Source: Marinobacter daqiaonensis (lineage in GTDB: Bacteria; Pseudomonadota; Gammaproteobacteria; Pseudomonadales; Oleiphilaceae). Taken from it: a stretch of DNA of 64,000 nt. A program made the position numbers and the translations under genes. Shown here piece after piece: positions 8,185 to 17,068 of this stretch. How positions within the stretch are numbered: position 1 is the first letter of the stretch; each line of letters begins with the position of its first letter. The notes below the pieces were generated by a model. That model was not told where the DNA came from and ran no database searches. It saw only the letters and a list, made by a program, of their open reading frames with translations. Location: positions 534,376 through 598,375 of the forward strand of contig NZ_FOYW01000001.1 of the NCBI RefSeq assembly GCF_900115285.1, in the 5' to 3' direction.

Positions 8185-8213
8185 TTGACCCCGTCAGAGG
8201 GGTTACTTAGAAT
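8185..8213 (+). promoter_or_regulatory. Strong sigma-70 promoter for mltD
   Basis: TTGACC (8185-8190), a 17-bp spacer and TAGAAT (8208-8213) match ten of twelve consensus positions. The predicted start near 8220 leaves a 60-base leader. Confidence 0.7.
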
Positions 8214-8279
8214 CGCGAGCATCCCGAATCACCTGACAAGCCCGCTCGGCAGCCCGCGGTCGCGGTCCGAGCCCCCGGA

Positions 8280-10007
8280 ATGGCCATTATGATGGTAAGA
8301 CGTAAAACCACCCTGACCTTCCTGACCGTGCTCCTGGCCGGTTGTTCCTCCACTCCCTCCTGGCTTGGCTCGGGGGGCGGCGATACCGTTCTGGACAGTC
8401 ACCAACAGACCGTTGCGGCGGGTGAGGAGGCACTCAAGCGCGCCGTGGAGTCCAGCGAGGGCGATGGCAATACCGATCTCGACGAGGCCATCGAGCCCTC
8501 CCTGAAGCTGACGGCCGAAAATGCCCGGGACCGGCTGGATGCCGGCAAGCCCGATCTCGAAGATGAAGCCGAGGCAGAGGAACGGGATCTCTGGGCCCGC
8601 CTTCGCGGCGGATTTGCCATGAATCATGAACAGGGTGATGAACGCGTACAGCAGCAGCTGAACTGGTACAAGAAACACCCCTCCTATATCCGCCGGGTAG
8701 TGGAACGGGGCAGCCGTTACCTGCATTACATTCTGGACCAGACCGAGGAACGGGGCCTTCCCGCGGAATACGCCCTTCTCCCCGTCGTGGAAAGCGCATT
8801 CGACCCCTTCGCCTATTCCCACGGCCGGGCGTCCGGCCTGTGGCAGTTCATCCCCGGAACCGGAAAGCATTTTGGTCTGGACCAGAGCTGGTGGCATGAC
8901 GACCGTCGCGATGTCATCGCGGCGACCAATGCCGCCCTCACCTATCTGGATCAGCTTGCCAGGCGCTTCGACGGCGACCCCACTCTCGCGCTTGCGGCCT
9001 ACAACAGTGGCGGCGGCACGGTATCCAGCGCCATTCGCCGCAACGCCCGTCAGGGCAAGCCCACCGACTACTGGTCACTAAGCCTGCCCCGGGAAACCCG
9101 GCACTACGTACCGAAACTGATTGCCCTGGCAAAAATTTTCGACGATCCCGAAGCCTATGGCATCGAACTTCCGGCCCTGGCGGATGAGCCCTACTTCGAG
9201 GTGGTGGAAACCGGCGGCCAGATCGACCTGGCACACGCCGCTGAGCTGGCCGGTGTGGATGTGGATGAGATCTACCTGCTGAACCCGTCTTTCAATCGCT
9301 GGGCCACCAGGCCGGACGGACCGCACCGTCTCCTGGTGCCAGTGGCCAACGCCGCGCGTTTCCGGACCGGTATCGCCGCCATCGACCCGGATACGCGGGT
9401 CTCCTGGCAGAGCTATAAGGTTCGTTCGGGCGACAATCTGGGCAGCATTTCCCGGCGCCATGGCACCACTCCTGCCGTACTTCGCGAGGTCAACAAGCTC
9501 AACAGTGATCTGATCCGGGTTGGCCAGCAACTGCTGATCCCCTCTGCCCGTGATGGCAGGAATGCATACTCTCTGAGTCAGAGCCAGCGCATCGCCCGCA
9601 AGCAGGAAAGCGGCGGTCGCAGTGGCAGTGGCACCCGGGTTGAGCACGTGGTCAAGCGAGGCGACACATTCTGGGATATCGCCCGGGAACATGGCGTCAG
9701 CGTTCGTCAGGTGGCTGCCTGGAATGGCATGGCGCCAGGGGATCCCCTGGTGCCGGGCAAGAAACTGGTAATCTGGTCCAGGGACGCCAGTGCCGCCACC
9801 GGCACCGCGGTCGCCAGTGCAAACCGTTCAGGCATGGTGCGCAAGGTTGGCTACCGCGTCCGCAAGGGTGACTCCCTGTCCACCATTGCCAACCGCTTTG
9901 CCGTCAATATCAGCGATATTGCCAGCTGGAACGACCTGAACACCGCCCGCTACCTGCAGCCAGGTCAAAGTCTGGTACTCTACGTTGACGTGCGGAACAG
10001 CCGCTGA
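8280..10007 (+). CDS. mltD: Membrane-bound lytic murein transglycosylase D
   Basis: A lipoprotein that cuts peptidoglycan glycan strands with formation of 1,6-anhydromuramic ends, acting at the outer membrane inner face. The N-terminus has a signal peptide and lipobox LLAGC (Cys about 22). The lysozyme-like SLT domain follows: catalytic Glu about 171 in ALLPVVESAFDP, then SGLWQFIPGTGKHFGL and LALAAYNSGGGTV. Three LysM peptidoglycan-binding modules follow (near residues 380, 457 and 525, each with the W/Y-x-V-rxGDxL pattern). The 575-residue length is a little above E. coli MltD. Start codons at 8280, 8289 and 8292 are all possible; the two later ones have better spacing from GGAATGG. It has its own strong promoter, and the order gloB-mltD matches other gammaproteobacteria. 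Confidence 0.93.
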   Translation: MAIMMVRRKTTLTFLTVLLAGCSSTPSWLGSGGGDTVLDSHQQTVAAGEEALKRAVESSEGDGNTDLDEAIEPSLKLTAENARDRLDAGKPDLEDEAEAEERDLWARLRGGFAMNHEQGDERVQQQLNWYKKHPSYIRRVVERGSRYLHYILDQTEERGLPAEYALLPVVESAFDPFAYSHGRASGLWQFIPGTGKHFGLDQSWWHDDRRDVIAATNAALTYLDQLARRFDGDPTLALAAYNSGGGTVSSAIRRNARQGKPTDYWSLSLPRETRHYVPKLIALAKIFDDPEAYGIELPALADEPYFEVVETGGQIDLAHAAELAGVDVDEIYLLNPSFNRWATRPDGPHRLLVPVANAARFRTGIAAIDPDTRVSWQSYKVRSGDNLGSISRRHGTTPAVLREVNKLNSDLIRVGQQLLIPSARDGRNAYSLSQSQRIARKQESGGRSGSGTRVEHVVKRGDTFWDIAREHGVSVRQVAAWNGMAPGDPLVPGKKLVIWSRDASAATGTAVASANRSGMVRKVGYRVRKGDSLSTIANRFAVNISDIASWNDLNTARYLQPGQSLVLYVDVRNSR

Positions 10008-10111
10008 TTTTCAGGTAGCTGGTTGTCACGGTCCGGGGCTTCCGCCAGTTTTCAGTGGGTGGTCCCGACCGCCCGCTCAACCGAACGGATAGAACGGGTA
10101 ACCCAATATTT

Positions 10112-11953
10112 ATGGCCAGACCACGTAGCTCTCGACTGTCCACCCTGCTCCTTCTGGCAGGCTCCTTCTGCATTCCGTCCGCCATCATGGCAGATGAGGC
10201 CGGCAAGTCATCCGCCGGGGCCTCGGGGCCGGAGGCGCGGCACGCCATAGCAATGCATGGCGAACCCGACTACGGTCCGGATTTCAGCCATTTCGACTAT
10301 GTCAACCCTGAGGCTCCCAAGGGAGGCCGACTGCGCCTCGGTGTCGTCACCAACGGCTACGACACCTTCAATCCCTTTGTGGTCAGGGGTGTGGCCGCCG
10401 CCGGCGTCGCCACTTACCTCTATGACTCCCTGCTGGTGTCGTCCGACGACGAGCCTTTCAGCGCCTATGGGCTGGTGGCGGAATCCCTGGAAACGCCGGA
10501 TGACCGGAGCTATGCCATTTACAACCTGCGCCCGGAAGCCCGCTTCCAGGATGGCGAGCCCATCACCGCCCATGATGTTGCCTTCAGCTTCAGAACCCTG
10601 ATGGACAATGGCCATCCCTTCTATCGCAGTTACTATGGCGACGTGTCGGAAGTGACGGTGGTATCCGATCATCGTATCAGGTTCGATTTCGGCGACACCG
10701 ATAACCACGAAATGCCGCTGATCCTGGGCCAGATGCCCATCTTTCCCAGGCATTACTGGGAAGACCGCACCTTCGGCGAAAGCGGCCTTGAGCCGCCGGT
10801 TGGAAGCGGCCCCTATCGCATCAGTGAGTTTGACGCGGGCCGCTCGGTCACTTACCAGCGACTTGAGGATTACTGGGCGGCGGACCTGCCGGTACGCCGC
10901 GGGCGCTTCAATTTCGACCAGATCCGGTATGAGTACTACAGCGACGACACTGTTGCCCTGGAGGCCTTCAAGGCGGGCAACTATGACTTCCGCCTCGAGA
11001 GTTCCGCCAAGAACTGGGCAACGGCCTATACGGGCGATCGGTTTTCCAGCGGAAAGATCATTACCGAGGCGATCGAACATCAGCGCCCGGCCGGCATGCA
11101 GGCCTTTGTCTTCAATACCCGCCTGGCCAAATTCTCTGACCCCCGGGTAAGGGAAGCCATTGCCCACGCCTTCGATTTCGACTGGGCAAACCGAAACCTG
11201 TTCCACGACCAGTACACCCGCACCAACAGTTACTTCGCCAACAGCGAACTGGCTTCCGCGGGAGTGCCCGAGGGCCGCGAGCTGGAGATTCTGGAACCCT
11301 TCCGCGACCAGTTACCGGAAGACGTCTTCACCGAGCCCTATTTCCCCCCCTCCACAGAAGGCGACCGGACCTTGCGGGACAACCTCCGCAATGCGGTCAA
11401 CCTGCTCAAGCTTGCCGGGTACGAAATCCGTGACGGCAAGATGGTCCATGACGAGACCGGCGAGCGCCTGTCCTTCGAGTTCCTTCTCCATCAGAAGAAC
11501 TTCGAGCGCATCGTGCTTCCGTTCAAGAACAATCTTGAACGCCTGGGCATGGATGTCAGCCTGCGGCTGGTGGACACCAACCAGTATGTCCAGCGGGTGC
11601 GCAGCTTCGACTACGACATCATTACCCAGGTAATGCCCCAGTCCAACTCACCCGGCAACGAGCAGCGTGATTTCTGGCACTCGTCCATGGTGGATGTCCA
11701 GGGCTCCCGCAACTACATGGGCGTCCGGAGCCCGGTCGTCGATGAACTCGTCGAGATGGTGATCCAGGCACCCAATCGAGAGGAGCTGGTTTACCGGACC
11801 CGGGCCCTGGATCGGGTGCTTTTGCAGGGGCACTACGTGATTCCGCAATGGCACCTGTCCACCGACCGTATCGCCTACTGGTCCTTCCTTGAGCGGCCGG
11901 AGGAAACCCCCAAAAACGGCGTCGACATAAACAACTGGTGGTATGGCCGTTGA
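10112..11953 (+). CDS. yejA: Peptide ABC transporter substrate-binding protein YejA
   Basis: Periplasmic binding protein of the YejABEF importer, which takes up peptides including microcin C-like compounds in enterobacteria. The start at ATG 10112 gives a signal peptide (arginines, then a hydrophobic core STLLLLAGSFC, likely cleavage after SAIMA) and 613 residues in all. The SBP_bac_5 family is indicated by AIAMHGEPDYGPDFSHFDYVNP, KGGRLRLGVVTNGYDTFNPF, YNLRPEARFQDGEPITAHDV and a C-terminal HLSTDRIAYWSFLERPEETP. It is the first gene of a four-gene cluster with 51 bp to yejB. No clear promoter was identified in the 100 bp upstream. Confidence 0.88.
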   Translation: MARPRSSRLSTLLLLAGSFCIPSAIMADEAGKSSAGASGPEARHAIAMHGEPDYGPDFSHFDYVNPEAPKGGRLRLGVVTNGYDTFNPFVVRGVAAAGVATYLYDSLLVSSDDEPFSAYGLVAESLETPDDRSYAIYNLRPEARFQDGEPITAHDVAFSFRTLMDNGHPFYRSYYGDVSEVTVVSDHRIRFDFGDTDNHEMPLILGQMPIFPRHYWEDRTFGESGLEPPVGSGPYRISEFDAGRSVTYQRLEDYWAADLPVRRGRFNFDQIRYEYYSDDTVALEAFKAGNYDFRLESSAKNWATAYTGDRFSSGKIITEAIEHQRPAGMQAFVFNTRLAKFSDPRVREAIAHAFDFDWANRNLFHDQYTRTNSYFANSELASAGVPEGRELEILEPFRDQLPEDVFTEPYFPPSTEGDRTLRDNLRNAVNLLKLAGYEIRDGKMVHDETGERLSFEFLLHQKNFERIVLPFKNNLERLGMDVSLRLVDTNQYVQRVRSFDYDIITQVMPQSNSPGNEQRDFWHSSMVDVQGSRNYMGVRSPVVDELVEMVIQAPNREELVYRTRALDRVLLQGHYVIPQWHLSTDRIAYWSFLERPEETPKNGVDINNWWYGR

Positions 11954-12004
11954 GCTCATGCTGACTTTTTCTGACATGCATCGGAATCGGAGCTGATACG
12001 GTCC

Positions 12005-13084
12005 ATGGGCGGCTACATACTCCGACGTCTGGCGCTGATCATTCCCACCCTGGTCGGCATCATGCTGCTTAATTTCATTATCGTGCAGGCCGCCCCTGGC
12101 GGCCCCGTCGAGCAGCTGATCGCGGAAATGGAAGGTCACGGCGGCAGCGCCCTGGCCCGGGCCACTGGCGGCGGTGGAGCGGAGGTTGCAACCGGTTCCG
12201 GTGATTCCCGGGCCTCACGGGGCCTGCCACCGGAACTTCTTGAAGAAATCAATACCATGTACGGCTTCGACAAGCCGCCCCACGAACGCTTCCTGATGAT
12301 GCTCACGGACTACGCCACCTTCGATTTCGGAGAATCCTTCTTCCGCGATCGTTCGGTGGTGGAGCTGATTATCGACAAACTGCCGGTTTCCATCTCCCTC
12401 GGGCTCTGGTCGACCCTGGTCATCTATCTGGTTTCGATTCCGCTGGGTATCCGCAAGGCGGTTCACGACGGCTCTCGCTTTGATGTCTGGAGCAGCTCGA
12501 TCATCGTGGTGGGCTATGCCATCCCCGGCTTCCTGTTCGCCATCCTGCTGATCGTGCTGTTTGCCGGGGGCAGCTATTTCGAGGTATTCCCGCTCAGCGG
12601 CCTCACCTCCCCCGATTTCAACCAGATGACCTGGTCCGAGAAGGTGGTGGACTACTTCTCCCACCTGGTACTGCCGGTAACCGCGAATGTGATTGGCGGT
12701 TTCGCCACCCTCACCCTTCTCACCAAGAACTCCTTTCTGGACGAGATCGGCAAGCATTATGTGGTGACCGCCCGGGCGAAGGGACTCAATCAGCGCCAGG
12801 TCCTGTATGGCCACGTCTTCCGTAATGCCATGCTGATTGTTATCGCCAGCATGCCCGGCGTGCTGGTGTCGCTATTCTTTACCGGGTCCCTTCTGATCGA
12901 AGTGATCTTCTCCCTGGACGGCCTGGGCCTGCTGGGCTTTGAGGCCGCTTTGAATCGCGACTACCCGGTCATTTTTGGCACCCTATATATTTTCACTCTC
13001 ATGGGCCTGATCCTGAAACTGATCAGTGATCTCACCTATGTGGTGGTGGACCCTCGCATCGATTTCGAGAGCAGGGAGGGGTGA
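12005..13084 (+). CDS. yejB: Peptide ABC transporter permease YejB
   Basis: Inner-membrane permease of 359 residues. The N-terminal sequence [19 protein letters not shown] and [19 protein letters not shown] is characteristic of YejB/DppB-type permeases. It has a periplasmic insertion rich in glycine and alanine (about residues 45-75) and the cytoplasmic EAA loop [20 protein letters not shown], which contacts the ATPase. Six membrane helices are expected. Its TGA overlaps the GTG start of yejE (GTGA), so translation is probably coupled. Confidence 0.92.
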   Translation: MGGYILRRLALIIPTLVGIMLLNFIIVQAAPGGPVEQLIAEMEGHGGSALARATGGGGAEVATGSGDSRASRGLPPELLEEINTMYGFDKPPHERFLMMLTDYATFDFGESFFRDRSVVELIIDKLPVSISLGLWSTLVIYLVSIPLGIRKAVHDGSRFDVWSSSIIVVGYAIPGFLFAILLIVLFAGGSYFEVFPLSGLTSPDFNQMTWSEKVVDYFSHLVLPVTANVIGGFATLTLLTKNSFLDEIGKHYVVTARAKGLNQRQVLYGHVFRNAMLIVIASMPGVLVSLFFTGSLLIEVIFSLDGLGLLGFEAALNRDYPVIFGTLYIFTLMGLILKLISDLTYVVVDPRIDFESREG

Positions 13085-14109
13085 GCGTGCGGACACTGTC
13101 TCCCATCCAGCGCCGTCGCCTGGCCAACTTCCGTAGCAACCGGCGGGGATTCTGGTCACTGTGGATCTTCCTGCTGCTGTTCGGTCTTTCACTGATCGCC
13201 GAGCTGATCGCCAACGACCGGCCCCTCGTGCTCTCCTACAAGGGCGATCTTTACTTTCCCGTGGTCCAGACGATTCCCGAGGAAACCTTCGGCGGTTTCC
13301 TGCCCTCAGAAACCGACTACCGGGAAGAGTTTATCCAGGAGGAGATTGAAAGCCATGGCTGGGTACTCTGGCCGCCCATCCGCTTCAGTTACGACACCGT
13401 GAACTACCATCTCGATCAGCCCTCGCCGGCGCCGCCCTCCGCCGAGAACTGGCTTGGCACCGATGACCAGGCCAGGGACGTCGCTGCCCGGGTCATCTAC
13501 GGCTTCCGGTTGTCGGTTCTGTTCGGCCTGATCCTGACGTTGCTCAGCTGTCTAGTCGGGGTAGCGGTGGGTGCACTTCAGGGGTTTTACGGCGGCAAGG
13601 TGGATCTTCTCGGCCAGCGTTTTATCGAGATCTGGTCCGGCCTGCCGGTGCTGTATCTTCTGATCATTCTGTCATCCATCGTCCAGCCCAATTTCTGGTG
13701 GCTGCTGGGCATCATGCTGCTGTTCAGCTGGATGGGCCTAGTGGATGTGGTGCGGGCTGAATTCCTCCGGGCCCGTAACTTTGAATACGTGAAGGCCGCC
13801 AGGGCACTGGGCCTGGACAACCGGAAGATAATGTTCCGCCACATTCTTCCCAACGCCATGGTGGCCACCCTCACCTTCCTGCCCTTTATCCTGACCGGCG
13901 CCATCACCGGGCTGACCTCCCTGGATTTTCTGGGCTTCGGCCTGCCCTCAGGCTCTCCTTCCCTCGGCGAGCTGATCGCCCAGGCTAAGGACAACCTGCA
14001 CGCGCCCTGGCTGGCCGGCTCCGCCTTTGTCAGCCTGGCCCTGATGCTGACGCTGCTGGTCTTTGTCGGCGAAGCCGTGCGCGATGCCTTTGATCCGAGG
14101 AAGAGCTGA
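13081..14109 (+). CDS. yejE: Peptide ABC transporter permease YejE
   Basis: Second permease of the Yej importer, 342 residues, with a GTG start overlapping the yejB stop by 4 bp. The N-terminus ([20 protein letters not shown]) precedes the first helix. A long periplasmic segment (about residues 45-130) contains [19 protein letters not shown], typical of YejE. The EAA motif is [20 protein letters not shown], and the C-terminus ends [11 protein letters not shown]. The stop is one base away from the yejF start, keeping the operon tight. Confidence 0.92.
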   Translation: MSVRTLSPIQRRRLANFRSNRRGFWSLWIFLLLFGLSLIAELIANDRPLVLSYKGDLYFPVVQTIPEETFGGFLPSETDYREEFIQEEIESHGWVLWPPIRFSYDTVNYHLDQPSPAPPSAENWLGTDDQARDVAARVIYGFRLSVLFGLILTLLSCLVGVAVGALQGFYGGKVDLLGQRFIEIWSGLPVLYLLIILSSIVQPNFWWLLGIMLLFSWMGLVDVVRAEFLRARNFEYVKAARALGLDNRKIMFRHILPNAMVATLTFLPFILTGAITGLTSLDFLGFGLPSGSPSLGELIAQAKDNLHAPWLAGSAFVSLALMLTLLVFVGEAVRDAFDPRKS

Positions 14110-14110
14110 G

Positions 14111-15736
14111 ATGTCCGACGTGCTTGAATTCGACGACCTCACCCTGTCCTTCCGCAACTCTGAGCCCGCGGTCGACGGCCTTTCTTTCGCCGTGGGCGAG
14201 GGTGAAACAGTGGCCCTCGTCGGCGAGAGCGGTTCCGGCAAGTCGGTATCCGCGCTGTCGGTCCTGCGACTGCTGAATGAAACCCAGGTCAGCTACCCCC
14301 GTGGGGCGGTCCGCTACCGCGGCGAAAACCTGCTGACGGCTTCGGAGACACGGCTGAGACAGATCCGGGGCCGGTCGATCGGCATGATTTTCCAGGAGCC
14401 GATGACCTCCCTCAACCCGCTGCACCCGGTGGAAAAACAGATAACCGAAGTTCTGGAGGTGCACAAAGGTATGCGCGGCGCCAGAGCCCGGGAGCGCTGC
14501 CTGGAGCTGCTGCACCTGGTTGGTATCCCCGACCCCGAGAGCCGATTGGCCAGCTACCCCCACCAGCTCTCGGGGGGGCAGAAGCAAAGGGTGATGATTG
14601 CCATGGCCCTGGCCAACGAGCCGGAGCTGCTGATCGCCGACGAACCGACCACTGCCCTGGATGTGACTGTGCAGAAGCAGGTACTGGAGCTTCTGGAGAG
14701 TCTGCAGAGGCGATTCGGCATGGCGATCCTTCTGATCACCCATGACCTTTCCATTGTCCGACGCTATGCGCAGCGGGTTGTGGTGATGGAGCATGGCCGC
14801 AAGGTGGAGGAAGGCCGGACCGAGCAGGTCTTTACCACTCCCGGACACCCCTACACCCGCAAACTGCTTGACTCGGAACCGCCGGGCCGGCCTCCGGCGG
14901 TGGCCAGCCGGCATGGGGAACTGCTGACGGTCAGCGATCTGAGAGTAAGATTCCCCTTGGGAAAGACCCTGTTCGGAAGAACCCGCGCCTGGTTCGATGC
15001 CGTCAAGGGAGTGTCCTTTTCCCTGAGACAGGGGGAAACCCTGGGCATCGTGGGGGAAAGCGGCAGCGGCAAGACCACCATTGGCCATGCCCTGCTCAAA
15101 CTTACCGGCAGTGACGGTGAAATCCGCTTCCAGGATCATCGCCTGGACCACCTTAATCAGAAGAGCTTCCGGCCCTGGCGTCGCCGGATTCAGATCGTGT
15201 TCCAGGATCCCTTTGGCAGCCTCAGTCCCCGCATGTCGATCGGCGAAATCGTCGGCGAGGGTCTGGAAATCCACGCCCCCGCCACAGAACAGGAGCAGGA
15301 ACAGCGGGTGATACGGGCCCTTGAGGACGTTGGTCTCGACCCCGATTCACGACACCGCTACCCCCACGAATTCTCCGGGGGCCAGCGCCAGCGAGTCGCC
15401 ATTGCCCGTGCCCTGGTGCTGCAACCGGACATCATTGTCCTGGACGAGCCCACCTCGGCACTGGACCGGACCGTGCAGAAACAGGTCATTGAATTGCTAC
15501 GGGAATTGCAGTCACGCTATGGCCTGAGCTATCTTTTCATCAGTCATGACCTGGCGGTTGTCCGGGCGGTCAGCCATCAGCTGCTGGTTCTTCGCTCCGG
15601 GGAAGTGATGGAATACGGCCCCGCCGAGGCCATCTTCCAGGCCCCGACGACCGATTACACCCGGGAACTGCTGTCGGCGGCCTTCTTCTACCAGGCTTCG
15701 CCTGACAGTCCCGGCCCCGGGCCTACGACCAATTGA
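14111..15736 (+). CDS. yejF: Peptide ABC transporter double ATP-binding protein YejF
   Basis: Cytosolic ATPase of the importer with two fused nucleotide-binding domains in 541 residues. NBD1 has Walker A GESGSGKSVSALSVLRLL, signature LSGGQKQRVMIAMALANEP, and Walker B LLIADEPTTALDVT. NBD2 has GESGSGKTTIGHALLKLTG, FSGGQRQRVAIARALVLQP and IIVLDEPTSALDRT. I start at the ATG at 14111, which has GAGGAAGAG just upstream and begins MSDVLEFDDLTLSF. Both sites look catalytically complete. With yejA, yejB and yejE it makes a full importer. Confidence 0.94.
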   Translation: MSDVLEFDDLTLSFRNSEPAVDGLSFAVGEGETVALVGESGSGKSVSALSVLRLLNETQVSYPRGAVRYRGENLLTASETRLRQIRGRSIGMIFQEPMTSLNPLHPVEKQITEVLEVHKGMRGARARERCLELLHLVGIPDPESRLASYPHQLSGGQKQRVMIAMALANEPELLIADEPTTALDVTVQKQVLELLESLQRRFGMAILLITHDLSIVRRYAQRVVVMEHGRKVEEGRTEQVFTTPGHPYTRKLLDSEPPGRPPAVASRHGELLTVSDLRVRFPLGKTLFGRTRAWFDAVKGVSFSLRQGETLGIVGESGSGKTTIGHALLKLTGSDGEIRFQDHRLDHLNQKSFRPWRRRIQIVFQDPFGSLSPRMSIGEIVGEGLEIHAPATEQEQEQRVIRALEDVGLDPDSRHRYPHEFSGGQRQRVAIARALVLQPDIIVLDEPTSALDRTVQKQVIELLRELQSRYGLSYLFISHDLAVVRAVSHQLLVLRSGEVMEYGPAEAIFQAPTTDYTRELLSAAFFYQASPDSPGPGPTTN

Positions 15737-15799
15737 GCGTTAGGCATAGCCCGCTCCGTCGGGGATAATGCCCAAAAATCTGATCAAGGGAGAACATTC

Positions 15800-16591
15800 A
15801 TGGGAATTCTCAGTGGTAAACGCGCACTGATCGTTGGCGTTGCCAGCAAGCACTCCATCGCCTACGGCATTGCGGAGGCATTCCACGAGCAGGGCGCCGA
15901 ACTGGCGTTCACCTACCAGAACGAAAAGCTGCAGTCCCGGGTTGAAGGCTTCGCCGAGGGCTGGGGCAGCACCCTGACCTTTCCCTGTGACGTCGCCAGC
16001 GACGAGGAAATCGACCAGGCCTTCGCCAGCCTGAAAAACCATTGGGATACGGTTGATATCATCGTTCACGCAGTCGGCTTTGCCCCGGCCCATGAACTCA
16101 ACGGCAACTATGTGGACGTCACCACCCGGGAAGGCTTCCGCACCGCCCACGACATCAGCTCCTACAGCTTTGTCGCACTGGCCAAGGGTGCCCGCCAGCA
16201 TGGCATGCTCAACGAGCGCAGCTCGCTGATGACGCTGTCGTATCTGGGTTCCGAAAAGGTTCTGCCCAACTACAACGTCATGGGCCTGGCGAAAGCGTCC
16301 CTGGAGGCCAGCGTTCGCTACATGGCGGTTTCCCTGGGTGGCGAGGGCATCCGCGTCAATGCCATCTCCGCCGGACCCATCAAGACCCTGGCCGCATCCG
16401 GCATCAAGAGCTTCCGCCGTATGCTGAATGAGAATTCCGGGCGCGCCCCGCTCAAGCGCAACGTCACCCAGAAGGAAGTGGGCAATGCCGCAGCCTTCCT
16501 CGGGTCCGACCTGTCCAGTGGTGTCACTGGCGAGGTCATGTACGTGGACTGTGGTTTCAACATCACGGGCATGGGCACGCTCGAAGACTGA
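15800..16591 (+). CDS. fabI: Enoyl-[acyl-carrier-protein] reductase (NADH) FabI
   Basis: Catalyses the last step of each fatty acid elongation cycle. The 263-residue SDR protein has the FabI form of the cofactor turn ([13 protein letters not shown]) and the catalytic pair Tyr158 and Lys165 in [16 protein letters not shown], with Tyr148 in [10 protein letters not shown]. The substrate loop [15 protein letters not shown] and the C-terminal [12 protein letters not shown] are also present. The RBS is AAGGGAG, eight bases upstream. It follows yejF by 63 bp; a GATAAT at 15762-15767 could be a -10 for its own promoter, but no good -35 is seen. FabI is the target of triclosan-type inhibitors. Confidence 0.95.
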   Translation: MGILSGKRALIVGVASKHSIAYGIAEAFHEQGAELAFTYQNEKLQSRVEGFAEGWGSTLTFPCDVASDEEIDQAFASLKNHWDTVDIIVHAVGFAPAHELNGNYVDVTTREGFRTAHDISSYSFVALAKGARQHGMLNERSSLMTLSYLGSEKVLPNYNVMGLAKASLEASVRYMAVSLGGEGIRVNAISAGPIKTLAASGIKSFRRMLNENSGRAPLKRNVTQKEVGNAAAFLGSDLSSGVTGEVMYVDCGFNITGMGTLED

Positions 16592-16605
16592 CCCGCGTCA
16601 GTGAT

Positions 16606-16638
16606 ACAGCCCGGGGCGGATTGTCCGCACCGGGCTGT
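16606..16638. terminator. Hairpin between convergent fabI and PilZ-domain gene
   Basis: ACAGCCCGG (16606-16614) pairs perfectly with CCGGGCTGT (16630-16638), with CGGA/TCCG pairing inside the loop. There is no long T tract on either side, so termination efficiency is uncertain. Confidence 0.5.
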
Positions 16639-16644
16639 CCTCCC

Positions 16645-17052
16645 CTATTCCGCATCCATGGCCTCGGCCAGCGCCTCCATCCACATCAGATAGTCGCCGT
16701 CACCGGTTTCCAGAATCCGCATTCCGGACTGCCACCGGCCGGAATCCATCGCCCGACACCAGACCACCTCCGCAGTCAGGTTGCAGGGCTCCGCAAACCC
16801 ATCCAGACGCACTGCCACGGTCAGCAGGGCCCCCTCCACCAAGGGCTCCGGAATCACGACTCTCAGCCCGCCCGGAGAAACGTCCGAACTGGACGCCTCG
16901 ACTACCCGGGCCTGGTCAAGGCCCCCTGGCTCAGCGGACTCCAGCTCCAGACGCACCTCGGCGCGCCCCACCAGCCGAAACTCGCCTCTCTGATCCTGTC
17001 CCGCCGCCTCGTTCCCGTTCCCGAAGCTGTAGGGATCTGAATGGTCTGTCAT
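16645..17052 (-). CDS. PilZ-domain protein (probable c-di-GMP binding)
   Basis: A 135-residue protein made of one PilZ domain. Both c-di-GMP contact motifs are present: the RxxxR box in QRGEFRLVGRA and the D/N-x-S-x-x-G box in SDVSPGGLRV. The acidic N-terminus (TDHSDPYSFGNGNEAA) has no assigned role. I use the ATG at 17050-17052, which has GAGGTGAG about 10 bases upstream; a longer in-frame start would overlap the upstream gene. It lies 16 bp after the DUF1631 gene on the same strand and is probably co-transcribed. It is distinct from the pilus-assembly gene pilZ found near 53 kb, which lacks these motifs. Confidence 0.8.
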   Translation of the reverse strand: MTDHSDPYSFGNGNEAAGQDQRGEFRLVGRAEVRLELESAEPGGLDQARVVEASSSDVSPGGLRVVIPEPLVEGALLTVAVRLDGFAEPCNLTAEVVWCRAMDSGRWQSGMRILETGDGDYLMWMEALAEAMDAE

Positions 17053-17068
17053 TCTGCCGCTTCTCACC

